Assembly (NCBI GenBank): GCA_965246855.1
Contig: CBDFFP010000009.1
Span: forward strand, 124,001 to 188,000
DNA from: UBA1952 sp965246855
GTDB taxonomy: Bacteria; Bacteroidota; Bacteroidia; Chitinophagales; Chitinophagaceae
DNA length: 64,000 nt
Direction of reading: 5' to 3'
Part shown: positions 51,445 to 59,949 of the stretch, piece after piece
How the letters are laid out: each line of letters opens with the position of its first letter
How positions within the stretch are numbered: the first letter of the stretch is position 1
Made by a program: the position numbers and the translations under genes
Notes under the pieces: generated by a model
The model's database searches: none
Told to the model about the DNA's origin: nothing
What the model saw: the letters and a program-made list of their open reading frames with translations, nothing else

Positions 51445-52776
51445 TTATTTCTGAATCAGGAGTTGGGCGGTTTTCGTCCAGCCGTTTCCGGCTACGGTAA
51501 CAAAGTAGGTCCCGGCAGCGGCGTTGCCCAGTTGAAGCTGATAGCCGTTCAATCCGGCGTTGATGCGCAACGCGCTTGTTTGAATCGTGCGGCCCATGGC
51601 ATCCGTAACAACGAGGCGGGCATTGCCGCTCTGCTTCACGTCTAGCAGGATTTGCGTTTCAGCAGCGGCAGGGTTGGGAGCCAGCATGAAGGCGTTTACC
51701 GGCGTCTCTACATTGGAAACGGCAGTTGGAATAAGGCCCAACTCGCGGTATTGATACACGGTTTTGCCAGTTCCCGTTTGCAGAGTACTATCAAATCCAA
51801 AGGAAAGGAAGCGAAGTTGATAATACTTGCCGGAAACCGTGGACCTGAGAAGGTAATTTTTCGCTGTGTCAACGGTGTAGCTCGTACCTGCAAACGTCTT
51901 CCAGTCAGCACCCATGGTGTTGATATCGCTAGAATAGGTTTTAGAAGCATAGCCTGCTGCCGCAGAATCCGCATTAGGATTTACGACTTCTGCCACCGTA
52001 ACACCCGGATTTTGCAGCACACCAGTTACTTTATACATCGATATCATACCGCCTTGCATCTGCGGTTCGGTGTAGCGGGTAAAAAGCAGTTCCCAGTTCA
52101 TCATGTCCGGCTCGCGGTTTACGACAGAACGGGTAGCGGCATCGTAATAAGCAAAGGCCTTGTTTACGAAACCGTTTTGGCGATAAAGCCTTATGGTCGT
52201 GTCGCCTGTGTTGTCAAACTTCGCAATGCGGAATTCATAGTGTACCGAGTCGGCAGGTGCAGAAACGTAGCGTTGAATCCAGACCTTGTAATCGCCGGAA
52301 GTTGTCTTCAGCAGGTACAGAGAGTCGCCGGTTATTTCGTGCGTCGTTTGGTTGTATTGTCCCCAAGAGTAGTCAAAGCCGTTGGTGATATCTACCATTT
52401 TGTTGAAAGCTCCTGTGTCCCATGTTGTATTGCTGTTGTAAAGCGGCATGGCGGTGAGGCCCACTGTATCGGCTACGCCCAATGAATCAAACATCATGGA
52501 GGCCTGCTTGTGCAGAGAATACACTTTCACCGACTGACGGGCGTGGTTCGCCAGAATAGACAAGGTGGAGCTCATGCCTATGGGGTTTACCGAAAAAGCA
52601 AGCGTCCAGTTGTTGTTTACCGCAGAGTCGGAATAGTTGTTGTCCAACTTGCGGAAGACATCATTGGTGTACCCGGTGTTCATCATCGCCGAGTCGGTTT
52701 TCCAGGCCATGGAAGTTTGTGCAGAAGCAACGCTGCAAGCGCCTGCAAGGAGCAAAGAAGTCAAGATTGACCGCAT
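51445..52776 (-). CDS. HmuY-like secreted protein with T9SS sorting domain
   Basis: 443 residues from ATG 52776 (MRSILTSLLLAGACSVASAQ, signal peptide). Residues about 40-330 follow the HmuY pattern of beta segments: WTLAFSVNPIGMSSTLSILANHARQSVKVY near the N-terminus, MNWELLFTRYTEPQ in the middle and KYYQLRFLSFG near the end. The C-terminal about 80 residues (AFMLAPNPAAAETQILLDV .. GTYFVTVAGNGWTKTAQLLIQK) are a T9SS sorting domain. HmuY of Porphyromonas is a haem-binding lipoprotein; here the protein seems exported by T9SS instead. It is in an operon with the TonB receptor, with a TACCTTTG box upstream. Confidence 0.8.
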   Translation of the reverse strand: MRSILTSLLLAGACSVASAQTSMAWKTDSAMMNTGYTNDVFRKLDNNYSDSAVNNNWTLAFSVNPIGMSSTLSILANHARQSVKVYSLHKQASMMFDSLGVADTVGLTAMPLYNSNTTWDTGAFNKMVDITNGFDYSWGQYNQTTHEITGDSLYLLKTTSGDYKVWIQRYVSAPADSVHYEFRIAKFDNTGDTTIRLYRQNGFVNKAFAYYDAATRSVVNREPDMMNWELLFTRYTEPQMQGGMISMYKVTGVLQNPGVTVAEVVNPNADSAAAGYASKTYSSDINTMGADWKTFAGTSYTVDTAKNYLLRSTVSGKYYQLRFLSFGFDSTLQTGTGKTVYQYRELGLIPTAVSNVETPVNAFMLAPNPAAAETQILLDVKQSGNARLVVTDAMGRTIQTSALRINAGLNGYQLQLGNAAAGTYFVTVAGNGWTKTAQLLIQK

Positions 52777-52804
52777 AAAAAAGAAGAAATGTTTGAAAGA
52801 GGCG

Positions 52805-52812
52805 CAAAGGTA
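52805..52812 (-). promoter_or_regulatory. -7 box TACCTTTG for the HmuY-like/TonB operon
   Basis: TAnnTTTG followed by C, 28 bases upstream of the HmuY-like start. No Fur-like dyad was evident. Confidence 0.5.
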
Positions 52813-52878
52813 TCCGCGTCTTTTAGGCAAACACGATTTATGGGGAACTATTGACCGGGAAATGACTTTGCGGGAAGC

Positions 52879-53877
52879 TTAGTCCGCTTTCAGGAAGTCT
52901 TTCTTCAACAGCCATTCGGCTATTTGCACGGCATTCGTCGCCGCGCCTTTGCGCAGGTTATCGCTCACGATCCACATCTGCAAGCCGTTTTCTATCGTCA
53001 CGTCGCGGCGCAGACGGCCCACAAAAACACGATCATCGCCGGCAGCAAAAAGCGGCATCGGGTACTGTTTTCCCGCCGGATTATCCAGCACCGCCACGCC
53101 CGGAAATTGGGATAAAAGGCGGCGCACTTCTTCTATTTCAAACGGCTTTTCAAACTCTACATTTACGCTTTCGCTGTGGCCACCAATGACGGGAACGCGC
53201 ACGCAGGTAGCCGCTACTTTGATGGAAGCGTCGCCCATAATCTTCACCGTTTCCCGAATCATTTTTTCTTCTTCCTTCGTGTTTCCGCTTTCGGTAAAAA
53301 CGTCAATCTGCGGAATCAGGTTCAGGTCTATTGGGTATGGATAAACGGCAGCGTCTTTGCTACCAGCCCGTTGCGCCATCAATTCCTGCACGGCATTTGC
53401 GCCTGTTCCACTCACGCTTTGGTAAGTGCTCACTACTACGCGGCGAATGCGAAAAGCATCATGAAGCGGCTTCAAAGCCATCACCATCTGCACCGTAGAG
53501 CAGTTGGGATTGGCAATGATGAAATCTTCCGCTGTCAGCACATTTCCATTCACTTCCGGCACCACCAACTTTTTCGTTTCGTCCATCCGCCAAGCCAAAG
53601 AATTGTCTATCACGCGGCAGCCGATTTGGGCAAAGCGCGGGGCAAGCTCCAGCGAAGGCCTGCCACCCGCAGAGAAAAGCGCGAGTTGCGGATTACGCTT
53701 CAAAGCTTCTTCCACCGTCAATACCGTCCACGATTTTCCGCCAAAATCCACCGTCTTTCCGACAGAGCGCGCCGAGGCAACGGGAAGGAGTTCTGTTACC
53801 GGAAAAGACCTATCTTCCAACACCCGGAGTATGGTGGTTCCCACAAGTCCGGTGGCTCCGACGACGGCGATGCGCAT
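52879..53877 (-). CDS. asd: Aspartate-semialdehyde dehydrogenase
   Basis: Asd reduces aspartyl phosphate to the semialdehyde for lysine/diaminopimelate, threonine and methionine synthesis. The 332-residue protein starts at ATG 53877 (MRIAVVGATGLVGTTILRVLE). The NADP motif is GATGLVG (residues 7-13). The active-site Cys is in NPNCSTVQMV, and the downstream motif VPVIGGHSESVNVEF holds the catalytic His. A further upstream frame is open but includes a -7 box (TATTTTCG at 53891-53898), which supports this start. Confidence 0.96.
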   Translation of the reverse strand: MRIAVVGATGLVGTTILRVLEDRSFPVTELLPVASARSVGKTVDFGGKSWTVLTVEEALKRNPQLALFSAGGRPSLELAPRFAQIGCRVIDNSLAWRMDETKKLVVPEVNGNVLTAEDFIIANPNCSTVQMVMALKPLHDAFRIRRVVVSTYQSVSGTGANAVQELMAQRAGSKDAAVYPYPIDLNLIPQIDVFTESGNTKEEEKMIRETVKIMGDASIKVAATCVRVPVIGGHSESVNVEFEKPFEIEEVRRLLSQFPGVAVLDNPAGKQYPMPLFAAGDDRVFVGRLRRDVTIENGLQMWIVSDNLRKGAATNAVQIAEWLLKKDFLKAD

Positions 53878-53890
53878 GTTTTTTTGAGAG

Positions 53891-53898
53891 CGAAAATA
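53891..53898 (-). promoter_or_regulatory. -7 box TATTTTCG for asd
   Basis: TAnnTTCG followed by C, 13 bases upstream of the asd ATG. Confidence 0.42.
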
Positions 53899-53952
53899 AA
53901 GGCTTCGCTGTTGGAGTGTTGGATGTTCTGTGGAGGCGAATAGCATTGTCCA

Positions 53953-54024
53953 AACTTTTGTCACCCGGAACGGGGTCTTAGCGGACAGGAGCCGACAAGT
54001 TCCCGTTCCGGGATGACAAAAGAT
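53953..54024. repeat. Dispersed hairpin repeat, TTTTGTCATCCCG family, copy 2
   Basis: AACTTTTGTCACCCGGAACG pairs with CGTTCCGGGATGACAAAAG. The interior GTCTTAGCGGACAGGAGCC matches copy 1 at 19496-19564 almost exactly. The stem differs between copies by compensating changes (GAAGGG/CCCTTC against GGAACGGG/CCCGTTCC), so pairing is kept. Confidence 0.88.
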
Positions 54025-54101
54025 TATCGTCCGAAAACTCTCTGCGTCTCCGCGCCTCTGCGAGAAACAAAAAAGCGCCTCTCCCGAGACGCTTTTGACA
54101 A

Positions 54102-54791
54102 CTATTCTTCTGTGGATTTTTTGCGCGGTTTCTTCGGCGCTTCCTCGCCTTCCGCAGCGGGCGTATCTGCTTTTTTCGCCCGCGCTTTCTTCGGTGCTTC
54201 TTCTCCTTCTGCGGCAGACGCATCTGCCTTTTTCGTACGGGCTTTTTTCGCCGGAGCCGCATCTGGGTCGCCACCTTCTACGGATTGCGAAGCGGCTTTT
54301 GCGTCTTCGTTATTTTCCTTGTTGTGTTCGGTCACCTGTACTTGTCCTTCCAGCGGCATTGCGTCGTTGGCCTGCGCGTCATCGCCGGCCTCCTCTTGCT
54401 CATAACGGCTAAAGTCCAGCAGGTTTGCGCTTTTCAGCAAGCCATACCATTTCACCATTTTTTTTAGGTCGGAAGCATACACGCGGTCACGGTCATACTC
54501 AGGAAAAACGGTTCCGAAATACGCGCTTATAGCTTTCGGGTCTTTGGTATCAGGCAGCGGCGTTGTGTCTTCGGCAGCTTGTATTTTTTGCAGCACCTCG
54601 TGGAGGCGCACATTGTCGCCGATGGTGTAAATCTCAATGCTTTCAATCGGCGTTACGCTGTGCTTACGCGCCGAAACGAAAGCGGTTTTGCCATCGGCCA
54701 GTGCCCGCACAATTGCGCCGTCGCTTTTGGAGGTTACCAACTGATACAATCCGCCCATTCCGGTAACGGCCACAATTTCCCGATAATCCAT
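54102..54791 (-). CDS. DUF5606 domain protein with Ala/Lys-rich tail
   Basis: 229 residues, cytoplasmic. The N-terminal about 135 residues match the Bacteroidota DUF5606 family: MDYREIVAVTGMGGLYQLVTSKSDGAIVRALADGKTAFVSARKHSVTPIESIEIYT, then AISAYFGTVFPEYDRDRVYASDLKKMVKWYGLL. The C-terminal about 80 residues are low-complexity and histone-like, with two direct repeats of about 19 residues (AKKARTKKADASAAEGEEAP and KKARAKKADTPAAEGEEAP). The charge pattern suggests contact with nucleic acid. Function is unknown. Confidence 0.88.
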   Translation of the reverse strand: MDYREIVAVTGMGGLYQLVTSKSDGAIVRALADGKTAFVSARKHSVTPIESIEIYTIGDNVRLHEVLQKIQAAEDTTPLPDTKDPKAISAYFGTVFPEYDRDRVYASDLKKMVKWYGLLKSANLLDFSRYEQEEAGDDAQANDAMPLEGQVQVTEHNKENNEDAKAASQSVEGGDPDAAPAKKARTKKADASAAEGEEAPKKARAKKADTPAAEGEEAPKKPRKKSTEE

Positions 54792-54829
54792 AGGGAGAAA
54801 AAAAAAGAAAGGAGATGAAATAAAGGCGG

Positions 54830-54837
54830 CAAAACTA
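54830..54837 (-). promoter_or_regulatory. -7 box TAGTTTTG for the DUF5606 gene
   Basis: TAnnTTTG followed by CC, 38 bases upstream of the ATG. Confidence 0.5.
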
Positions 54838-54891
54838 AGGCGTACCGGAAGAATTCGTTTGGGGTAATTCTACACTGTTTTTTGCTGTCAT

Positions 54892-54961
54892 GCCCGGCGT
54901 TACCGCACCGGGTACGGAGCGTTCCGTGCTGAGGTCGGTACCCGGTGCGGTAGCGCCGGGC
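54892..54961. repeat. Long hairpin with 24-bp arms
   Basis: GCCCGGCGTTACCGCACCGG.. (54892-54915) pairs with ..CCGGTGCGGTAGCGCCGGGC (54938-54961) with one mismatch and a 22-nt loop that itself contains GGAGCGTTCC. There is no T tract. It ends 22 bases beyond the hemW stop, between hemW and the DUF5606 gene. Confidence 0.85.
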
Positions 54962-54983
54962 GTGTATTCTTTAAAAAGGAGTT

Positions 54984-56114
54984 TCAACAAAAAAGCGCCG
55001 CCGCAATGCCGTCTGCAAAAAGTCTGCCCGCCGGCGTTAGCCGCAGAAGATTTCCTTCTAAAAGAGCTTGTCCTTTTTCTACAAATCGCGCCGCTTCCTG
55101 CCCCATTTTTTTTGCCGCCAACGTGCCCCATTGCTTTTCTACTTTCCCCAAATCAACCCCTTCTATCCGGCGCAATGCGGTCATCACGTACTCGTTGTGC
55201 AGGTCGCGGTCGGTGAGCGTTTCTGTTTCGTGGGGGGACGTTTTTTCCAGCGCCATTCCCTGTATGTAAAGCCCGTTGCTGCTTATGTTCCAGCGGCGCG
55301 TACGCCTGCCGTCGTAGCTGTGCGCCGACGGCCCGATGCCCACATAAGGTACGCCCTGCCAGTAGCTGCTGTTGTGTTGCGCACGATTTCCGGGCTTCGC
55401 AAAATTGGAAATCTCGTACTGCTCAAAACCGTTTGTTTCCGCCCATTCCATGAGCTGTTCCGCCTGCGTGGCACTCTGTGCAGCGTCCATCGGTGCGGCC
55501 TTTCCTTTCTGGATGAAATGCGCCAGCGCCGTGCCTTCCTCCACCGTCAGGGCATAGGCCGAAAAATGCGGAATGCCATAAGCGGCAGTGCGCTCCAGAT
55601 TTTCTTTCCAGGCCGCGTCCGTCAGTCCGGGCGTGCCGTAGATAAGGTCAATGGTGAGGTTCTCAAAGCCGTTGTCCTGCGCGCGCTTGATGGCAGCGTC
55701 GGCTTCCTGTGCGTTGTGCGCGCGATTCATAAACCGCAAATCTTCTTCCCAGAACGACTGCACGCCAATAGAAAAGCGATTGACCGGCGTGTGGCGAAGT
55801 GCTTTCAAATAGGCTTCCGAAAGGTCGTCGGGATTGGCTTCTAAAGTAATTTCTGATGCGCCATCGGCGTTGTAATTCTGGAAAATGGTTTCTAAAAACC
55901 GCTGGATTTCATCTGCCGTCAGGAGCGAAGGCGTGCCGCCGCCAAAGTAGATAGTTTTCACTTGCCGGCCTTCTGATTCTCCGGCGCGCAGCAGCAGTTC
56001 CTTTCCCATTGCCGCCACCATTTCCGCGCGGTGTTGCAATGACGTGCGGAAGTGGAAATTGCAGTAGGTACAGGCTTTCTTGCAGAACGGAATGTGGAGA
56101 TAAAGACCAGACAA
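54984..56114 (-). CDS. hemW: Radical SAM haem chaperone HemW
   Basis: HemW binds haem and delivers it to target enzymes; it was formerly annotated as a coproporphyrinogen III oxidase-like protein. The 376-residue protein has the radical SAM cluster motif CKKACTYCNF (CxxxCxxC, residues 10-17) at the start. It also has YFGGGTPSLL, the family motif IGVQSFWEEDLRFMNRAHNAQEA, LIYGTPGLTD and the HemW C-terminal domain (YEISNFAKPGNRAQHNSSYWQGVPYVGIGPSAHSY). The downstream cysteine that separates CPDH from HemW is absent near position 4 of the motif. Confidence 0.94.
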   Translation of the reverse strand: MSGLYLHIPFCKKACTYCNFHFRTSLQHRAEMVAAMGKELLLRAGESEGRQVKTIYFGGGTPSLLTADEIQRFLETIFQNYNADGASEITLEANPDDLSEAYLKALRHTPVNRFSIGVQSFWEEDLRFMNRAHNAQEADAAIKRAQDNGFENLTIDLIYGTPGLTDAAWKENLERTAAYGIPHFSAYALTVEEGTALAHFIQKGKAAPMDAAQSATQAEQLMEWAETNGFEQYEISNFAKPGNRAQHNSSYWQGVPYVGIGPSAHSYDGRRTRRWNISSNGLYIQGMALEKTSPHETETLTDRDLHNEYVMTALRRIEGVDLGKVEKQWGTLAAKKMGQEAARFVEKGQALLEGNLLRLTPAGRLFADGIAAALFC

Positions 56115-56139
56115 AGCGGAGGGTTGAATAGGCTAAAGC

Positions 56140-56398
56140 CGTTGGATATGCCTACGGCGTTGGAGTATTGGATGCTTCGCGTTGGAATGTTAGATAATGC
56201 GGGTCATTGCGAGCAATAGCGAAGCAACCTGTACAAGAAGATGGGTAGCTCATTTGAACGGCATATTGTACAGGTTGCTTCGCTCCGTTCCTCCTCGCAA
56301 TGACATCCATTTTTCCTTAGCTCAAAGATGTTCGATGCGAAGCATCCAACGCCGAAGGCTTCCAACTTTTCCAACGGCTTTAGCCATTCCAACAGCGA
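56140..56398. repeat. Nested dispersed repeats between hemW and ctpA
   Basis: A hairpin opening with GGGTCATTGCGAGCAATAGC and closing with CTCCTCGCAATGAC (56203-56304) has GAAGCAACCTGTACAA arms. It is flanked on both sides by inverted copies of the TCCAACGCC repeat: TACGGCGTTGG..GCTTCGCGTTGG at 56152-56187 and GCATCCAACGCCGAAGGCTT at 56343 onward. The latter resembles the spacer at 19570. Confidence 0.75.
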
Positions 56399-56401
56399 AG
56401 A

Positions 56402-58087
56402 TTACTTCTTCAAAACCTTCCGGTATTCCGCCGGTTGCTCTATAAGCGAGATGGCTTTGGCGTATTCTGCATCGTTACGGAAGCCTTGCTGGATGCGGCC
56501 TTTCTGGTAGTAGTAACGCGAGGAAAGCTCGCTTTCCAGAAGGTCTTTTATTTCCCTTTTCTGGCGGGTCAGGTCGGCGCGTTTGTCGTGCATCAGTTTT
56601 GTTCCGAGTGCAGCAAATTCGCCTTTGGCGGCAGTATAAGTTCCTTCGCGGCCAGCAACGGCTTTCAAGGAATCAAACAGTTCGTCGGCGTTGGTGCGGT
56701 AGCGAAAATTCTCTTTATCCAAGTAGCTCACGAAGGCATCAAAATCGGCGTCGGAAAGCGAAAACTGGTCGGGCGGCGCAACGGTTTTGTGGGCTTTCGT
56801 GTATTGCGTAGCCCACTCAAAAATGTAGCCTTTCGCATAGAGCGCCACCACGAGGCGCGACGGAATGCTGTCTTTCACGCGCACATCCGGCTCCACGCCG
56901 CCGCCGCTTTTCACCAGCCTTCCACCAGCGGTTTTGTAGGTTTTTTTCAAGGAGTCAGGAATGTTGCTCACCTTACCATCAGCACTGCGATGCGTGTAGT
57001 CAAGCTGCTGAATACAGCGGCCTGAAGGCGTGTAATAACGCGCAGTTGTCAGCTTGAGTTGGGAGTTATAACCGAGGCGACGCGTGATTTGCACCAGTCC
57101 TTTTCCGTAGGATTTCTCCCCGATAATTACGCCTCTATCCAGGTCCTGCAAGGTTCCCGCCACAATTTCGGAAGCCGAAGCCGAAGAGCCATTCACCAAC
57201 ACCGTTACCGGAATATCGGCATTCCAGACTGCACCACTCGTGCGGAATTCCTTATCCCATTCTTCCATCTTTCCCTTAGTGCTGACGACGAGTTGGCCTC
57301 TGTCCACAAACAGGTTGCAAAGGTTCACCGCTTCGTCGAGCAACCCGCCGGGATTGTTGCGCAAATCCAGCACCACGCCTTTCATTGCAGGCGCTTTTCC
57401 TTTCAAAGAATCGAGCGCGTGGCGCACCTGGCGCGCGCAGTCGGGTGTGAACTGCGTGAGTTTCACATAAGCCACATCATTTCCCGCACCAGCCAGTCCT
57501 GCGAAGGGAACACTGCTGAGGGAAATCTGCTCGCGCGTGACCATCTTCACGGTTTCGGCTCCTGTGAAAACGTCTTTCACTTTCAAGGCTACCGGCGTTC
57601 CGGGCGAGCCTTTGAGGAGAACGGAAATATCGTCCACTGTTTTTTTGCGCACGTCTTGATTGTCCACCGCCAGCACGATATCGCCCGGATGCAGCCCTGC
57701 GCGCATGGCCGGAGTGCCTTCGTAAATCTCGCCGATAACAATGTCGTCGCTGCGTTTTTGCAAGGACGTGCCGATGCCGCCGTAGCGTCCGGTTGTCTGG
57801 AACTCGTAGTCTTCAATGTCCGACTCGGTGATGTAATTGGTGTACGGGTCCAGCTCGTTCAGCATCGCGTCCACGCCTACTTTCACCAGCTGGCCCGGTT
57901 CAATCGGGTCCACGTAGTAGCCGTTCAGTTCTTTAAAGAGCGAAGTGAAAATGTCCAGATTTTTGGAGATTTCAAACATCGAGTCGGCGTCTTTGCCCTG
58001 AACGAAAAGCCCGAGCGTAGCCGCACAGCCGAGACCAGCGATAAAGCCACGGGAAACGAGGCCCATATTTTTAAAAGTAAATTTCAT
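56402..58087 (-). CDS. C-terminal processing peptidase (S41, CtpA-type)
   Basis: 561 residues with an N-terminal membrane anchor or signal (GFIAGLGCAATLGLFVQG, residues about 14-31). An N-terminal helical segment (NGYYVDPIEPGQLVKVGVDAMLNELDPYTNYI) leads into a PDZ domain (about 100-180: GEIYEGTPAMRAGLHPGDIVLAVDNQDV). The S41 catalytic domain follows, with VVLDLRNNPGGLLDEAV, nucleophile Ser in NGSSASASEIVAG and Lys in GEKSYGKGLVQ. A helical C-terminal domain of about 150 residues ends the protein. It works in the periplasm in protein trimming or quality control. Confidence 0.95.
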   Translation of the reverse strand: MKFTFKNMGLVSRGFIAGLGCAATLGLFVQGKDADSMFEISKNLDIFTSLFKELNGYYVDPIEPGQLVKVGVDAMLNELDPYTNYITESDIEDYEFQTTGRYGGIGTSLQKRSDDIVIGEIYEGTPAMRAGLHPGDIVLAVDNQDVRKKTVDDISVLLKGSPGTPVALKVKDVFTGAETVKMVTREQISLSSVPFAGLAGAGNDVAYVKLTQFTPDCARQVRHALDSLKGKAPAMKGVVLDLRNNPGGLLDEAVNLCNLFVDRGQLVVSTKGKMEEWDKEFRTSGAVWNADIPVTVLVNGSSASASEIVAGTLQDLDRGVIIGEKSYGKGLVQITRRLGYNSQLKLTTARYYTPSGRCIQQLDYTHRSADGKVSNIPDSLKKTYKTAGGRLVKSGGGVEPDVRVKDSIPSRLVVALYAKGYIFEWATQYTKAHKTVAPPDQFSLSDADFDAFVSYLDKENFRYRTNADELFDSLKAVAGREGTYTAAKGEFAALGTKLMHDKRADLTRQKREIKDLLESELSSRYYYQKGRIQQGFRNDAEYAKAISLIEQPAEYRKVLKK

Positions 58088-58207
58088 TTGTTAGCGTAAC
58101 TCCAAAAAACGTTGATGCGGAAGGAAAAGTATGCCACAACCTGTTGGTGGTACAAATTTAACGGTGTGGGTGTCGCATAAAGAGTTGGAAGTTCCTTTTC
58201 CACGTCT

Positions 58208-58215
58208 TAATTTTG
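58208..58215 (+). promoter_or_regulatory. -7 box TAATTTTG, with TTGG 20 bases upstream
   Basis: TAATTTTG followed by TG, 18 bases before the ATG at 58234. A TTG at 58185-58187 is suitably spaced for a -33 element. Confidence 0.55.
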
Positions 58216-58233
58216 TGCCCAAAGATTTTCACC

Positions 58234-58959
58234 ATGAAAAGACTTCTTCTTCTTCTTCTTACGCTTTTCGCTTTTAGCCAGGCAAATGCGCAAGCAACTT
58301 TCTTCTCGGACAACAGCGGAATGGGTGACTCTTCCACGAAGTCTGGTGGTAGTGGTAATATTTACGTATTCAACAGGCTGTATGCGGCTTCTGCCTCTGT
58401 AGGTATTCGCTGGACACTTACAGGGGCCTCGTCGAACTTGAGCGCCACATCAGCATCCAACATGTGGACTTTGGGTGGCGTTTGTGATAACATCACTTGC
58501 CGTGCAGCAGCGGATGTGTTGGCTTCGGGGCGTTATACAGCTACATACACAAACACACCCGGCGATTTCCACGCCATCTTCAATGCAGATAACGCTCCGG
58601 CTAATTCTTCGGCTTGGGTACAAATTCTTGTCAGAGACACCGTTAGTGGATTTTCCCGCACGATTACGCTTATGGCTACCAAAACGCCACTCGGTGTGAC
58701 TACTGCCGTTCGGACAGAAGACAACATCAAGGTTTATCCAAACCCGGCGCGCGAGTCTGTAAATGTAGTTTTCGACAACAGCGAGAGTATCAAAACCATT
58801 GGTGTTTATAACATGCTTGGTCAGCCTGTGAGCCTCTTTCACGTAGTAGGCAACAGTGCGAACCTGCCGCTTGGCGATGCACCGGAAGGCGTTTATTTCC
58901 TGCGCATGTATGACGGGCAGGGGAAAATCGTAACGACCCGTCGCTTTACGCGCCAGTAA
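58234..58959 (+). CDS. Small T9SS-secreted protein
   Basis: 241 residues from ATG 58234 (MKRLLLLLLTLFAFSQANAQ, signal peptide). The mature part of about 130 residues is a single beta-rich domain (FNRLYAASASVGIRWTLTG, ASGRYTATYTNTPGDFHAIF, TVSGFSRTITLMATKTPLG) with a CDNITC cysteine pair. The C-terminal about 80 residues (NIKVYPNPARESVNVVFDN .. GVYFLRMYDGQGKIVTTRRFTRQ) are a complete T9SS type A sorting domain. The N-terminal domain is not one that I recognise. It is a single gene, closed by a terminator. Confidence 0.87.
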   Translation: MKRLLLLLLTLFAFSQANAQATFFSDNSGMGDSSTKSGGSGNIYVFNRLYAASASVGIRWTLTGASSNLSATSASNMWTLGGVCDNITCRAAADVLASGRYTATYTNTPGDFHAIFNADNAPANSSAWVQILVRDTVSGFSRTITLMATKTPLGVTTAVRTEDNIKVYPNPARESVNVVFDNSESIKTIGVYNMLGQPVSLFHVVGNSANLPLGDAPEGVYFLRMYDGQGKIVTTRRFTRQ

Positions 58960-58977
58960 TAAATATAATTTTTTTAG

Positions 58978-59010
58978 AAAAAGCCTGTTTTTTGAAAGCA
59001 GGCTTTTTTT
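58978..59010 (+). terminator. Intrinsic terminator
   Basis: AAAAAGCCTG pairs with CAGGCTTTTT around an 11-nt loop, followed by T residues, 18 bases after the stop. Confidence 0.82.
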
Positions 59011-59097
59011 TACTCTTCATTCTGGAAAAGGTTTTCGAAAACAAAATACTGCAAAGCAGATGGCTTTATTTCGGCGGGAAAATTGTACCTTACTTCT

Positions 59098-59946
59098 ATG
59101 AAAAGGTATTTTTTCGCTTTTTTTCTTGGTCTCCTGGCAATGCCATCTTTTGCAGGAGAAGGCGTTTTTAAAAGTCTGGAGGAGGCTTTGAAACATCCCC
59201 GCGAGGTACGTGTGCTGCGCCTGATAAACAAAGGGCTTGACACCCTGCCGGACGTTTTTGACCGCTTTCCCCATTTAGAGGAACTAAATGTTTCCGGCAA
59301 CCGACTGCTGGTGCTGCCAAATACTTTGTGGAATTGCATTACGCTCCAAAAACTGGATGCGCAGCAGAATCGCATTAGCGCCTTGCCGGAAGAAGCAGGA
59401 CAGCTTATCCAACTACGTTACCTTTCGCTTTCCCGAAACAAACTCACGCGCATTCCTGACGCCATTAGTCAGCTCACGCAACTCCGCGAACTGTACCTCT
59501 CGCAAAACGAAATCGCATCGCTACCGGAAGCCATTAGCACGCTTCAAAACTTGCAACTGCTTCTCCTCAATTCCAACCAGCTTACGGGCCTGCCGGAGGC
59601 TTTTGTACAATTGCCCAAGCTGGAAGTCGCCGATTTGTCGCGGAATTATCTAACCTCACTGCCGCAGAAATGGGGCGGACTGCGCAACCTGCGTTTGCTG
59701 TATCTGAGCTACAACAGCCTGAAGGAATTGCCCTATTCTTTTGGAGAGCTATACCACCTGCAGGAACTTGACGTAACGCACGCCGGCATTCTGCGGATGC
59801 CTAATTCTTTGGCAGACATTCAACGCCTTGACCGCGTTTTTATTGACGACCGCACGATGCCGTTTGTCCAAAACCCACGCTTTGAAAAACGGCAGCAGAT
59901 TCTGATTGGCAACAGCACCACGCAACCAAGACAGTATGGGAATTAG
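59098..59946 (+). CDS. Secreted leucine-rich-repeat protein
   Basis: 282 residues from ATG 59098 (MKRYFFAFFLGLLAMPSFAGEG, signal peptide). About eight LRR units of 23 residues follow from residue 60 to 250 in the pattern LxxLxLxxNxLxxLPxxIxxL. Examples are LRYLSLSRNKLTRIPDAISQL, LRELYLSQNEIASLPEAISTL and LRLLYLSYNSLKELPYSFGEL. They form a curved protein-binding solenoid. There is no other domain or anchoring signal. Exported LRR proteins of this size may bind partner proteins at the surface, but the target is unknown. It is convergent with pepF. Confidence 0.9.
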   Translation: MKRYFFAFFLGLLAMPSFAGEGVFKSLEEALKHPREVRVLRLINKGLDTLPDVFDRFPHLEELNVSGNRLLVLPNTLWNCITLQKLDAQQNRISALPEEAGQLIQLRYLSLSRNKLTRIPDAISQLTQLRELYLSQNEIASLPEAISTLQNLQLLLLNSNQLTGLPEAFVQLPKLEVADLSRNYLTSLPQKWGGLRNLRLLYLSYNSLKELPYSFGELYHLQELDVTHAGILRMPNSLADIQRLDRVFIDDRTMPFVQNPRFEKRQQILIGNSTTQPRQYGN

Positions 59947-59949
59947 AAA

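Noticed and set aside
50352..51500. 382-codon open frame on the + strand
   Set aside because: Antisense to the TonB receptor, whose plug and barrel sequence is unmistakable.
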